Below are positions 23,571 to 36,269 of a DNA stretch of 64,000 nucleotides, piece after piece. The stretch spans positions 188,975,477 to 189,039,476 of the forward strand of contig NC_090322.1 in NCBI RefSeq assembly GCF_040869045.1, given 5' to 3'. The notes beneath the pieces are model-generated. The model did not search any database, was not told where the DNA came from, and was given only the letters and a program-made list of their open reading frames with translations. This stretch comes from Eurosta solidaginis (lineage: Eukaryota; Arthropoda; Insecta; Diptera; Tephritidae). Position 1 is the first letter of the stretch. Every line of letters starts with the position of its first letter. The position numbers and the translations under genes were made by a program.

Positions 23571-26004
23571 TCTTTCACGTACAGCCTTCGCAAATAGTTG
23601 TGCAGTGACACATCTTCCTTGTCTGGCCTTGACTTGCTGTCTGCCTTTACCTATATGAACCCTGCCACATGTCCCAACATAATGCTATAGTGCAGTGACT
23701 ACACTTACGCTTACATTTGTACTCCATCATTAAGCAAACTACCACTCTATTGCTAATATTGGATTCCCGCATAACTCTAGGCCAGACGTTTATATATCAA
23801 AAATGTTAGTATAAAAAAGGTGAAAACAATGACTTGTTTCCAATTGTGTGACGGCAAACTATCTGAGAAATTTTCCTATGTCTTTTGAGTGTTTAATATT
23901 AATGCTTTCTTCAGTATTCTTAAGGTTTTCTGTTAAGAATTGAAGTGAACACATTAAAAAGAAGTTGAAATTAAAACAAGCATTCTCAAAATGGAAAGAT
24001 TGAGAACTGAAAATCTTTACCGATGCCTAGGAGTACTGACAAACCTACAAATATTGCTCAAGATATGGATTCTCGGTAGTCTGTACGAGGCGAAAAATTT
24101 ATATCACTTTTAAATAAAAACGACTGTATTTCATATTGTTTTCATATTATATGTACTTGTCTCCAAATGGAAGTGTATTGAAACCTTTAAATGCTGTCAA
24201 AACTAAATCTAAACTAAGCTGAGATAGTAATTTTTACCTTTACATTTATACAACGACTTGTTGAATAATAAAAAATATCAAGTAAAAAATATCTTTGCTC
24301 GCTAAAGTATGAGAAATATATATAATATGTATGAAAAAAATTAAATGAATAAAAAATTTTATGAGCGCTCTTAGCGCAGAGGAAACGGAAGTGCGACAAT
24401 AGACAATGTTTCAAAGTTGAAACTTATGCGCTTTCATGGCAAAAAGTCAAACAAGTTAGAATCAAAAGCCAAGGAAGTATGCCATTATAAAAATGAAATA
24501 TTCAAAGAAATTTTATTTAGAAGTCATTGCTTCATACGCTGCTAGATCTTTGTGCGTGGTATATTTGTATGTATGTATATACAAATACTTACAGTTCTTA
24601 GCAGTGTTGCCATTTTAATCCAAATATTTTATAAGTAGAATCTACGCTCGTTGGGGGTATCTTTTATTTTCGCTTCCATAGCTGGACAATTTTACTACTT
24701 TAAACATGATATTCTTGCTAAATGTATGAGTAGGAGGCCACCATGGTCGGTGTTAAAACCACATCAATGAAACATGAAGCTAAAGCAGATGTAAAACAGC
24801 GTATGTATTTAAGGTAATCAGCCCTGTTAGTGTGCGCATAATGAACATTAATTTTCACTTTTTAAAGCTATGAGTTAGTCTTATATCGAAAGACTTGCCC
24901 ATGACCTTAGCGATTTCGCAGATCTCCTTCAATTCCCGCCACTACTGCCTAATTGCTCATAAGCTTCTTACGTTGAATCAAAAAATGTTTACCATTTAAA
25001 TTATATCTATTACAATAAATAACCATTAATTTCTTTGTTTTTGTTTTTTTTTTTAATTAAATGATTAATAAATTTTTTATAATGAGTTAGCGACTAATTA
25101 ATAATTAACCAATTAAAAATTAATAATAATCAAATAATTAAAACTGGTGAAACAATTAAAATTAATCATATGATTAATAAAGATAAAACGGTTATTACTA
25201 GAAACCCATTTTAATAGTTTTTCCTGTTTTTTGAGTCGAAAAAGTCCTCCTAAAAAAATGTCCCAAATGAAATTCATGGGATCTCGGGTATACCAATGGC
25301 ACCTTTATAATGGACCATGCGTCGTTTTAACCTCTAAGACCTTTTCTAAAAAAAAGTCCACAAATAAAAGTAATATCCGAACATTTATTTTTGAGGACAA
25401 ATAAAAGTTTGGCCCTTTAAATATTTAACTGAAGTTTTGATCAAAATTCATCAGTTAAATGTTCCGCTTTTTATTTCCGATAGTTTAAGAAGGAACCTAC
25501 ATCAATTTGTAACTGTAACTCTAAAACCAATCTAAAACACGTTTTCCAAAAATAGCTTTAACTCAGGAGAGCTTACGAAAATTTCGACCTTTTTGTCGAA
25601 AAAATTTTCGAGCAATTTCCAAAATTATCTGAATTTTCTGGGCATTTTTAGAATGTGATCGTTTTAAATTTCACCATATTCAAATTTAAATGACTTTCTT
25701 CCATAAAAAAAAAAAAAGTAATGCTCCCTTTGTATAAAAGTAAACGCAGAACAACTTTTGAAAAAAGTGTTCAAAATCAATACGAATTTTAATACTTAGA
25801 ACGTTCACTTCATTTTTTGGAAAAACTGACTGGGCTAAAAAACAGCTTACTCAAAAATTATTACAATACTATTATAGAAATTTCAAAATTTTGGTGAAGT
25901 TTTTTCGAAACATTGAATTTTTCGAAAACTTTTCTGGGATTGATTTGCATAGTTTCCGTTACAAAATGTATCAAAAATTTTTCAAATACTTCAAAAAGTA
26001 AAAA
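23571..26004. other. No gene; very AT-rich block
   Basis: 24,960-25,200 is dominated by ATTAATAA-type sequence; 25,200-26,000 is rich in TTTTCGAAA-like phrases. I see no coding signal. Confidence 0.45.
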
Positions 26005-26330
26005 AAAAAAATTGGGCGCCATAGCCTCCGAAGAGGTTTTCGGCTAAGCAACTCATCTAATTTGCGTCGTACTACTTTTAATTTTTCCTACAAATTGGCG
26101 GGACGGGACATACATATTTTATGCCGACGCCATCTGATGAGTTTTCACTGAGGAGCTTTTCATGGCAGTGAAATACATTCGGAGTGCTTGCCAAATCACC
26201 TCGCTTAGAAAAACTTTCTTCTAATTGAAAAAAATTGTTTCTAAAATGTTGATGTTACCTTTCCCTGGCGTGACCCCAGGATCTTCGATGTGCTGCGCTG
26301 GGCACGCTACCACCACACCTTGGCGGCCAC
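26005..26330 (-). repeat. tRNA-derived SINE, copy 5
   Basis: It has the full head on the right (CACACCTTGGCGGCCAC on plus), the body landmarks GGCGGGACGGGAC and TTCGGAGTGCTTGCC, and small internal deletions. An A-rich run in place of the usual tail precedes it on the left. Confidence 0.8.
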
Positions 26331-28480
26331 GCAGACTTTATCGAAAGCAAAAAATTTGAATCAAATTGAAAAGTTTGGATAAACATTGACACTGATATTT
26401 TCGTGCTCACTACTGTACATCATTATTATAACATTTTTAGGCTTTACTTTGTTTGTCACGCAGAAGAAAGGCATTGTTTTTTCGCCATGCCTAACGGCTT
26501 TCTTTCTCGTTGGCTTAGAAAATAATGCAGTTGCTATCAAACGTTTGAACGAATGAATGTTAAGATGGTTTGACTGTTGGCTGAGCTGTGGTGGATAATG
26601 AAACATTTAAGAAGCAGAAGATGGTGCGACAGCATAAATTCAGTACAAAAGTAAAAAAAAAGTTTTACTATAGGAAACGTTGAGCATGAGGAGGTGGTTT
26701 TGGGGCAAGACAGTTTTATTGTTTACTGAAGTTTAAATGTCGTAATATTTTAAAAAATGCATATTTTATCCATCTGTGTGGAATTCTTGATTTTTTTCCA
26801 AACAAAAAGTGTAGTAGTAAAAAATTTTGTTGTTGAGTTTTGTTTGCGTTGGATGAATTTTTGTTTCATTTATTGCTCCTACTTGTGCTGTCATTGCGAT
26901 TTATGGAGAATATTGTGTCTAGTTTATATTTAGGTTGGGGGAAGAATCTCGAATGTTTATAATAACCTTCATAAACTTGTGACACAATAATGTCATATAA
27001 CGCAGTCATAACTCATATATAATTTAAATAAAATAAAAGCTATATTTTTTAATTTATTGACAAAACTCTTCAAGCGTATGATTATGAGTTTACAGGTGAT
27101 AGGTGATAAGAGACGAAAACTAAAATGGAACTTAAGACTTTCCTAAAGGTATAGAGTTTTAAAAGAAGGCGTAGATGACGAATGGAGGAGAAACCATTGA
27201 AAGAAAACAATTTTTAGGCCAGGGTCCACATAGCCTTCATGCTCGATCAAATTGTTAAGAACCCCTCGGTTGAAGGTGCGTGGACATAATTCTGTGGCCA
27301 CAAGCGCTAACAGTCTAAGTTGAGTTAAGAGTTTTTAAAATCACACAACCAAATACAAGCAAAAAATTATATGTTATAAGTGCAGTTTACAGTTTGCTCA
27401 AACCTATGTAGCAAGTGTTAGTCAGTTAAAATCAATCCTGCTTAGCATTCGTTTGTATTCATGGGTCCAGCCAGACCTTTACGTATGCATATAGCATATA
27501 TAAATATCAAATGTTATTCAGATCCGCCTAACAGAACAGATTCGCCTATTTTTGGTTTTGCATTATTTTATGAAGTCCAGCGAAGGTTTAAATGATAAGT
27601 ATGATAAAAATATTTGAAATTATCGCGGAATATCGTGTGCTGGGATGTTTCAAAGTTCGTCAACCACTGTTCTATGTTTCGAAATCACTCAACTTATTGT
27701 CCTGTATATTTCCGATAACTCCGCCTTGACCCTATACAAAGTACGAACGGTTTACAATTTTTACTTACTTTCCTTACAATGACACAAACTTTCATATTTA
27801 AGTTTTTGTTTTTGTTAAAGCACACAAAATTTTACTTTTAAACATAGTAAGCTTATCAATTTCTACTTTAGCATATTACCAATAACCTTTTATTTTTTCA
27901 TCTTCTTGGTTTTATCCCCTCTCAACTGCACCTCAAGTTTTGATTTTAGTTTTTTTTCTCGCTCTCTTTAGTTGTTTATCTGTTCAGCTGTTACACAGAA
28001 TGTCTTTTACATTACCAAATATCATCGTGCTACAAAAATGTGTTTGTTTTTTATGGCAAGTTTATTTTGTTGCACAACATTTCAATCATATTAGAGAGTG
28101 TGCAAATTCTGGATTTCCGTAAGAAAAAAGGAATATCAAAGCTGTGCTAAAATCGAAAATGTCACAGCAAAGACAATCAAATGGCAGTTGTGGAGCTAAA
28201 ATACGGAGCGCAACTCATGTGAAAGAAAAATTGCCGAAAAATCATAGAAAATCCAAATTTCAATTCAATTGTCAACAGTTGTTGCAAATGCGTGGACTAT
28301 ACTAATATGTTTGTGTATGTAAACAAATTGACATATATATAAGGTGGTGCAAAATTGAGTTTAAAACTTTATTCAAGTATTCCTTTGACCAAATAATTGC
28401 TGGGAGTTAATATCCTTTAAACTCAAAAAAGGCTCGACTGATTTCGATTTTTTGTTTCATCTTTATAGTTCAGAAAAATG
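26331..28480. other. No gene recognised
   Basis: Only short frames and simple AT-rich sequence. Confidence 0.45.
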
Positions 28481-28557
28481 TTTTTTTTTTTGGAAATAAA
28501 AGCGCTTTACCTACGATATTATTTAAAGAAGTCCTTCAAATCCTATTATAGAGATTG

Positions 28558-28778
28558 CATACATGAGCTTGGGTGCAATGGGAGTGCCAGTGACAGTTGG
28601 GGTGAAACTGGTAGTGGTAGCGGGAGTTGGTGTGGGAGTGAAATTGGGAGTGAGAACGTGGGTGGGAGTGACTCCTGGAGTGGTAGTGGGAGTGATAGTG
28701 TAAGTAGGAGTTGGTGTGGGAACATCAGTGAAAGCTGGATTTAGAGCTGAAGTGGGAGTCAGAGTGGGACTAGCATTC
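28558..28778. repeat. Degenerate GAGTGG hexamer minisatellite
   Basis: About 36 imperfect hexamers (GGGAGT, GGTAGT, TGGAGT and variants). Both strands stay open here (GSGSWSGS on plus, TPTPTPT on minus) only because of the repeat. It resembles the GGGACT hexamer tract inside the Helitron at 56,500-56,585. Confidence 0.8.
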
Positions 28779-30520
28779 ATTTAGGTTGAGCTTCATATCA
28801 TTTATAAGAATAATGGGCCTTCTGCAGACTTAAACTATCAATGTACATCAACACTTTGGAGTGAGTTAACATACATAAAAGAAACAATTTTTATTAAACA
28901 AATTAAATAAGGTCAAGTATGAGTACCAAGTACTCCCCAAGATCGGTGTGTAAACATTCAAGTAAAAAGCTAATTTTGTTTAGTTAATTGTTTGAAGCTT
29001 AACCACAATAGGTATAAATTTACCAGAAATTACTACTTTGGGGGTTTTTGGGAAGAGCTTCGCCAACTTCTTACCGATACTGGCATGTTTTACTTAAGTA
29101 TTGCAAATTTTACAACACTTTAAGCTATGTTTAAAGTTTTCAGAGTCTGTCTCACCAGGAAGTTAGCTAAAGCTTTAAAATTTTGAAACTCGGACGAGTT
29201 TTATAAATATAACCTTACAGACGATAGTTGTTGCAACTTTAATGAGTTTAGTTAGCTCCACGGGAAGTTACTCATAAATTGTTTGCAAAATTTTCAAGTA
29301 GTATACTAGAATTTGCGGCAAACTTGAAAGCCACCTTACATAAAGAAGTAATAATAAAAATAACATATTGCCAACGAAGTGTGCAATTATTGAGTTTGGT
29401 AATAGAGTAAACGAGATGTGATCCAAAAGTAATGATATCGGTTTTTTCGTTTAAAATTAAAAGAACAATAAAATAATCGTGCTTTTATTGCTTAGATATA
29501 CAATAAATCAGGAAAATAGTATATTAAATATACTTTGTATCCCAAGAGCTATATTCATATCAGTATAAGTTGACTAGAAGGAGACTGGGTTAAGGAGGTT
29601 AAGTTGAAAAAAAAAAAAAAACAACACTAACTGAAGATGAACTTCGTGAAGAAGATAACTCATATGGTAGAACTCAAAGAAGGTCTTTGCGCGTTGGGTG
29701 CAGAGAGTGATAACCGACGAGGAAAAGGGGAACGAGGCCACATACTAAAAGCACATCTGGAAAAGAAGAGGTTTTGTGAATATGAACGAGACCCACCATT
29801 TTGATAGCGATATAAAGGATAATGTGAAGAACGCTGCTGAGAATTTTTTTGATAATCAAGAAAAGAGGTGAAGTAGATGTTTCGACTTTCTTGGTGGCTA
29901 TGTGGATAAATTAGTTATGCCTATTACAATACTAATTGCGTTTTTTAACTAAAATTGTTCACTCAGCGTATTTAAAAAAAAAAAATAATAATAAAAAAAA
30001 ATTACTGCGACTGGGTATAAAGAATTTCTGCATTACCAGCATGATTTTTACTTCTATATCTGCAAGTCTTTATCAACCACAGTTGTTTGCTTCGCTGACT
30101 GCTTTCTGCACTTTTCTTTTAAATATCATTACAATATCAAACGATTGTAATCTTTAGATTGGTTTTGCTATATTTTAGTTGAGTCTTTAGAGTTTGTTTA
30201 AGGAATCGCTGCTTTAGAATATGTTTACATATGTACAAACATATGTAAGTATACTAGACAATATTGAAATAAAGAAAAAAGCTAATTCATCGTTCCACTA
30301 TTTTAGACTTATGCTTTACAGTTCAACTGCAAAAGTTTAAAAAAATTGTATCTAAGAAACTTTGTATAGGGTTCAAGAACCTTTTTTTTTTTTGCCTTTA
30401 AAAAAATCATACTATACGTAAAAGGCGAACTTAGTATGTATCCTATGCAAGAAATGATAAAATTAGGAATGGTCCACTGAGCGAAAATCGTTTACAACTT
30501 ATCATTGGAATAGGATTCCA
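28779..30520. other. No gene recognised
   Basis: AT-rich sequence with short frames and A-runs; no repeat match within the window. Confidence 0.45.
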
Positions 30521-30524
30521 CGCG

Positions 30525-30815
30525 CTGCATTTGCCAGGCTAAGACTCTAGGTACTAGAAGTGATACAGTTATCAGATCTAGCTAAAGTCCTACAATGGTT
30601 CTAGTGCCAAGAGGACGGATTTTTTTATAATATAGATGCTGGATTCTGACCGGATTTACTAGTTTTGTTGTTAAACAAACTTCTGGTAGTACTATGGAGA
30701 AATTCAGCCTATGCGAGGTCTTCACAAACCTCACCTAATTTTCATAGCTTAAACTACGTAAACCAATCTAAAAAAGATTTAACAAAAAACTCTGAAACTC
30801 GAGAAAATTTTTTGA
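30525..30815 (+). repeat. Truncated LINE 3' end plus flank, first unit of a tandem duplication
   Basis: CTTCTGGTAGTACTATGG...TTCAGCCTATGCGAGGTCTTCAC and the following CTTAAACTACGTAAACCAATCT match 31,190-31,515 in order. The match includes about 80 bases beyond the point where other LINE copies end. Confidence 0.7.
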
Positions 30816-31427
30816 CAATTTCGGTTGGATTTGGATGAAAAAGCAGATGAACTAGCTAAAAGGGCGCATGCCTTTATGCTTGCTCCATAGACGCCCCAAT
30901 TAAATTGGGCGAGATTAAGAGAAGGCCAGAGGTGCACGTGATTGACCAAGCGGGAAAAGCATGGCTACAAGCGCGGGGCTGTAAAGTGTCGAAGATTATG
31001 TGTAGGTCTTACAACCTTAGCCTAACAAAGATGCTTCTATCATTAAAAAGAGAGGACCGTAGACTCGTGACGAGTATTCTGACTGGACACTGCCTTCTGG
31101 CGTCACGTGCCTTTAATTTAGGCTTGGTCAGTGATAGCAGATGTTGGAAGTGCGGGTTGGAGGAGGAAACGGTCGAGCACGTTCTACGCTTGCCAGTTTA
31201 GGACCCCAGTTATTAGGAGTGATAAGCTGTCCGGTCTGGATTCAACAAGTGCCTTAGATCCTAGAGAGCTTCTAGTATTTGCAAGCAGATGGAGTTATTT
31301 TATAACATAAGTCCTAAATTTTGGCAGGGTTTTCTAATGTGGTCGTTTAACGAACTTCTGGTAGTACTATGGACACATTCAGCCTATCCGAGGTCTACAC
31401 GAACCGGCTAATTCAACCTTACCTAAT
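30816..31427 (+). pseudogene. LOA/I-like LINE, RNase H and C-terminal domain, 5'-truncated
   Basis: A continuous 98-codon frame (30905-31201) includes GKAWLQARGCKVSKIMC, LTGHCLLASRAFNLGL and CWKCGLEEETVEHVL, the zinc-knuckle-like C-terminal motif of RNase H-bearing LINEs. DEKADELAK, the end of RNase H, lies just upstream in another frame. The 3' end reads GAACCGGCTAATTCAACC, the complement of the ends at 41,467 and 48,974. No RT is present. Confidence 0.8.
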
Positions 31428-31515
31428 TTTTATATCTTAAACTATGCAAACCAATCTCAAAACTATTTTTTAGAAAAAACTCGAAAACTCGAGAAAATTT
31501 TATGAAAATTTCGTT

Positions 31516-33916
31516 GGTATCTCTTTGAGTTTTTTCGGGCATGTAATTTAATAGCCTAGTCAATTGAATAAGATATAGGTCCCAGGACAAAGCAATATCA
31601 AATTTTTAAAAACTAGTTTTGTTTTAATTAGAAACAAGATTTTCAAATTCGTTTGGATTTCACTGAATTTTTTCGGGTATGTTATTTAATAGTCCAACCA
31701 ATTTAGTACCGACATAGCATAATTTTTAGGTCTCTCAAAATTTGTATTGTTTCTTAAAAAAATAGTTTTTTATGAGGAAACCAGTCTAGAAACCCTTCCA
31801 AAAAAAGTTGCCTAAAATTAATCCGAATTTGGAGAGACATATATGTAACTTGTGCTTTGTCAAACTAAAAGTTATTGGGCTATAATCAAAAAAATTCAAA
31901 GAAATCCAAATAAAAAGTTCGAAATTTTCGATTTTTTTTTTTTAATAATTTTGAGATTTAGTTTCTTTGAAAAAGAAAAAGAAAATATATGGCAGCTGGC
32001 TTAAAAAATACCCAAAAGTTTTTTCTAAATAATTGCAAACTCGATATTCAAAACTGTCATTATAAATCTCAGTAGGATTTGTACCTCACAGTAATTTTTT
32101 GGAATTTATAAAAGCTCTCATTTTGGTAGAACTAACACTGGAGCTTTTTAACAAAATAGATTGTACCTATGCGGCGTTACATGCTTCTCAGAAATGCATG
32201 CGGATTACAATTCAGTCGTATTCAAGCCAGTCTAGTCCTACTTGTTTTTGTTGTTACAAATGGGTCAAACTATTGTAGCCCACATGTAGCTACTGTGTGC
32301 TTGCAGCTATTTCATTATGTTTGTTATGCTTTTGATATTCTTTTTTTGTAGTTTGGCTGTCTTTTCCTGCAGTTTGAATTTGCAATTCGATTGTCATTTG
32401 TGCTGAAATGCCTTGTAACAAAATGTCATTAAATGCTTAACTTTTGAACTTTTCCTATTCAGGTTTGACAGTCTCGATTCTTAGTATTTCCCTGCTTTCT
32501 CAATTCGATTTTTTTTACAAATTTTTGTTATTGTTGCCTACCTGTTTTACTACAAATATTAGTTTTCTTACCTTTCATACAGCAAACGAATTTTCAATTC
32601 AAAAGCTCATCATCAAGTCGAGAAGAAAAATTTCCATTTAAAGTGAATTGAATCGGTGAGAAATCCCAACAAATATACGCAAATATATTTACATATATGC
32701 TATACCTGTTTATGTATGTGCTTATTTGCGTATAGCTTAACATGTATATGTACAAGGAACGCAAAATTACATATTTTTGCCTACAAGTATTCAAATTGGT
32801 ATAACTTAAATCCACTTATTGCACTTTTTATTGTAATACGTATCTCTGGATATTTATGTAAAAAATCGATGTCTCGTTGTCACTTATGTGTCATGTTTGT
32901 ATGTATGTGCGAGTATGATTGGAATTTAGTGCGTAGAATTGGTTAATGAAATCCCTTTTGTACTAGCAGTGGTAAGATACCCAACTGGACAAGTACTTTC
33001 TTATGACCCAATTACCATGCCCGCTATCAGGTCTATTCTTTGGATATTTCTCAAAAACATTTAGTTAACAATAAGGGGGGTGTTGAGCAAAAATTTACCC
33101 TAAAGTCTGCACTATTTCCGTAAGGGCAAGAATGTGATATTTCTCAAGACCTTTGGTATGTTGAATGTGGCAGGACGCAGCCTTCTATGACATGTCAATG
33201 TTAAAAAGCTATGCAATGTCCTTAGACGGGGGTTGCCTCTGCTACAACGTGTATGAGAATTCTCGTGCGGAATGGCAGACCTGATGAACTACAGGGATAT
33301 TAATTTAGTTGAATGGCTTTTCTAACGTAATTAACATTTTTACGTTTATAACTAAGTCCTAGGCTGTACAAACGTTCTAAGCACTAAAATGGCTTCATTC
33401 ATACATAAATGAAATACTTTAGTTTAAAAATCTTGGAAACCGCTTATACATCTCCCTAACATACCCATTAAGAAATCAGCTCTCCGTGTGACTGAAACTC
33501 GAAATATGAAGGAATTTTGGATATCGTGTTTTACTGATAGTTTTCCTTGACATTTAGTAAATTGTTAGGAACTTTTGTGTTTTCATTATTACAAACACTT
33601 TTAATAAAAATCGGTTCATGATTGTATGATTCTAAAACCGTGATTGAAGTATTCGAGCAGTGCTTTAAATATAACTAGATCTATGTATTTATTTTATGAT
33701 AACTTGGCAAATATTAATGTATACATTCATTATCTAATGTTACTTAATGAAAAAACTAATAAAATATTGCTGTCCTACTTGCTATAAAAGAAATTATTTT
33801 TGGGACACAGAAGTCCCATATGCGTGAACGAGTTAAATAAATGGTTAATCATACGCCGTGGTGTGTCGCATACGTAGTATGAAAGCAAAAATGCTGCCAA
33901 TAAATTATAGATTTAA
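31516..33916. other. No gene recognised
   Basis: 31,440-32,150 is rich in TTTTCGAA/AAATTTT phrases, as at 25.2-26 kb and 39.8-40.3 kb. The rest is AT-rich with short frames. Confidence 0.45.
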
Positions 33917-34094
33917 CTAGAAGACCCGGCAGACGTTGTCCTGCCCTAAATTTGGCTTATCTGCATACATTTTAGTAAGCTTTTTCCGTCTGAATCAAAA
34001 TACACACGGGGTGCAAAACAAATTCAAAATCGGTTCAGTAGTTTAGGAGTCCATTGGCCTCAATTGTGTGACACGTGTTTTTTATATATTAAGA
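33917..34094 (-). mobile_element. 178-bp non-autonomous Helitron
   Basis: Read on minus it begins TCTTAATATATAAAA and ends with the hairpin GGCAGGACAACGTCTGCC followed by GGGTCTTCTAG. It has TC...CTAG ends, lies between A and T, and has no target duplication. Both ends match the 782-bp Helitron at 56072-56853, including the GGAAAAAGCTTA and GCCAAATTTAGGGCAG blocks. It is an internally deleted relative. Confidence 0.85.
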
Positions 34095-34584
34095 TGTGGA
34101 GTGAATGAGAAAAAATATTAAACTTTTCTAAATAACTTCTGACGTTTAAAGAAATGTTTGTATTTAGATATCTTTACATGCGTGAATAACCTATATGAAT
34201 CTTCGTTAGACTGGCATTTACGCTGCAGCATAAGCAGTGTACGTGGATCATATTCTTAACCACAGCTCTCCTGAAGCATTTTTCAGGATGAATCTCACTT
34301 TATATGATCAAAACTTGCTTCAGTAAGAAAAAAACTAACATTTAATCATGCAGAACTACAGCGTGTCTCTTTACTATAAAAAGCATGAACTCTTTGCTTA
34401 CGGCATAGGGGAATCCAGAATGTAGGCGTAAGTGTAGAGTGTGGCATTGCTACCATGTATGGAGGAATACAGAATGTAGTCAATACACTGTAGAGTAATG
34501 AGGAAACAATTTACAGGATTTAGCTGGCATGAGCTAAATCAGACAGAAATACAAGACAAGGCAACGCAAGGAAGAATAAAGTAG

Positions 34585-35290
34585 ATTTGTTAACGGTTTC
34601 CTACCGATTGTTATAGATTTGTCCCTTCGAATAGGCATGTTGACCATTTCTTATCAATGAGTTATCAGTTTTTTATAGGTGTGTTATTGACGAGTTTTGT
34701 TTTAATGTGTTTTAAGTTTGTCTATGATAACAAAGGCTATCAACGAGTTACAGGGTTTTTTCGACACGTTATTGCTTTTTTTGTCGGTTATTTATTGAAG
34801 AGTTATCGATATGATATCAACAAAGTATAAATTCGCTATAGAAAATTTATTTTTCAAAAGTTATAGATATGATATCAAAAATGAGTAATTGACAATTTAA
34901 AGACTTGTTGTCAAAACTTTAATAATTATCGATTTGATATTAAAAAGTAACTAAAATTTAATAGATATATTATCGAAAAGTTACTGGAGTGTTACCAAGA
35001 TTATCGATTTGCTAACGTTTTGAGAGCTAATAACTTTTCGAGAGCAAATTGGTAACATTTTGCTGACTTTCACAAATCAATTTGATATCGATAAGTGATC
35101 GGTTCCTAATCGGGGTGATATTTTCATCGAAACAATTCCATCAAAACTTTAATATTAAATGGATGATGCATCTGTAAGTTATTGATAACAAGCCGAAAAT
35201 AAGTTGATAGCTCGACGATAATAACTCGCTCTCGGTAACAAGCCAATAATAAAACAAAAACCTAACGATATATGTCTTAACTGATAAAAC
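34585..35290. repeat. Degenerate TTATCGAT array 1
   Basis: The sequence repeatedly uses GTTATCGAT, GATATCAA, GTTATTGAT and similar words at 20-35 base intervals, with no exact unit. Related arrays are at 37,545-37,670 and 61,140-61,445. Confidence 0.6.
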
Positions 35291-35644
35291 GCCAACGCGG
35301 ATCTTCCTAAAAGTATGTGTTTCTGTTAAGTTTACCTACTTTGCGCTTTAACGTTAACCCATGGCCGAGCTTCAGTTAATTTTAAAATATTGGTTTTCTG
35401 TACGTACACCTATGTATATGCTAAGATTCCAACTTCACGAGTGATTAATACTCACGCGTTTTATATTTTTCCTCAGATTACAATTTGCCTGAGTAAAATA
35501 ACTTATAAAAGTCAATCAAATCAATTTTTATCCATCGCAACAAGATGTTGCATCAACTGCGCACAAACCGTTGATTTGTAATTGACCGTTTTAGTAGTCA
35601 AAAGAACAAAAAAAGTTGTTGCGACAGCTTTGTACGAAAGTGGC

Positions 35645-35865
35645 TATTTTGCGGCATTTGCAAGGCAGATGAGTTCACTAAGATCTTTTCATGGCATAAA
35701 TACACTCGGAGTGCTTGCCGAACGGTGCCGAGGGGACCCCGCTTAGGAAAATTTTCTTCTAATTGAAAAACCTTATTTCTAAAATTTTTATGTTGCTTCG
35801 CCCGTGGTGTGAACCCAGGGTCTTCAGTGTGGAGCACGCTACCATTACACCACGGTGGCCGCCAT
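35645..35865 (-). repeat. tRNA-derived SINE, copy 6, lacking its tail
   Basis: The head is intact on the right (CACCACGGTGGCCGCC on plus) and GTGAACCCAGG preserves the B-box region. The left side stops within the body, so the tail side is missing. That is not ordinary 5' truncation and suggests later deletion. Confidence 0.8.
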
Positions 35866-36269
35866 ATACACACATAAATATGTGCATACATATAGAACGC
35901 AGCATAAATAAATACAAAGTAGAGAGCGCAGGGAGCGTAAAATTCTCTTTGAAATTTACTCATGAATTGACTGTTGATCGCTGTTAAAATTACCAGTGAG
36001 ACCAGTTGTGCTAACAAGAAAATCTGTTGGATTGATTAGGAATCTGTCAATTTTACATAATTTTGTTAACTTAAGAGCGAAAATTTCTCTTTTGTTGAAA
36101 TGACTAAACTAATTTTTTCGCTTGACAAAGAACTCGGTCGAATTAACCATAATTCGATCAATTTCACCGAATTTCCGTTAAGTCAAGAACAACAGAACCA
36201 ATTTTTTGATTTTACTAGCACAATTTCATTCAGTGTAAGAAGCCGCCATTCGATTTTTTAAATCATAAC

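Noticed and set aside
24960..25200. Possible replication origin or matrix-attachment region
   Set aside because: Only high AT content and ATTAATAA words support it; that is common in this genome.
28523..28780. 85-codon minus frame rich in Thr-Pro and the overlapping Gly-Ser plus frame
   Set aside because: Both are translations of the GAGTGG hexamer tract; a hexamer repeat keeps frames open by itself.
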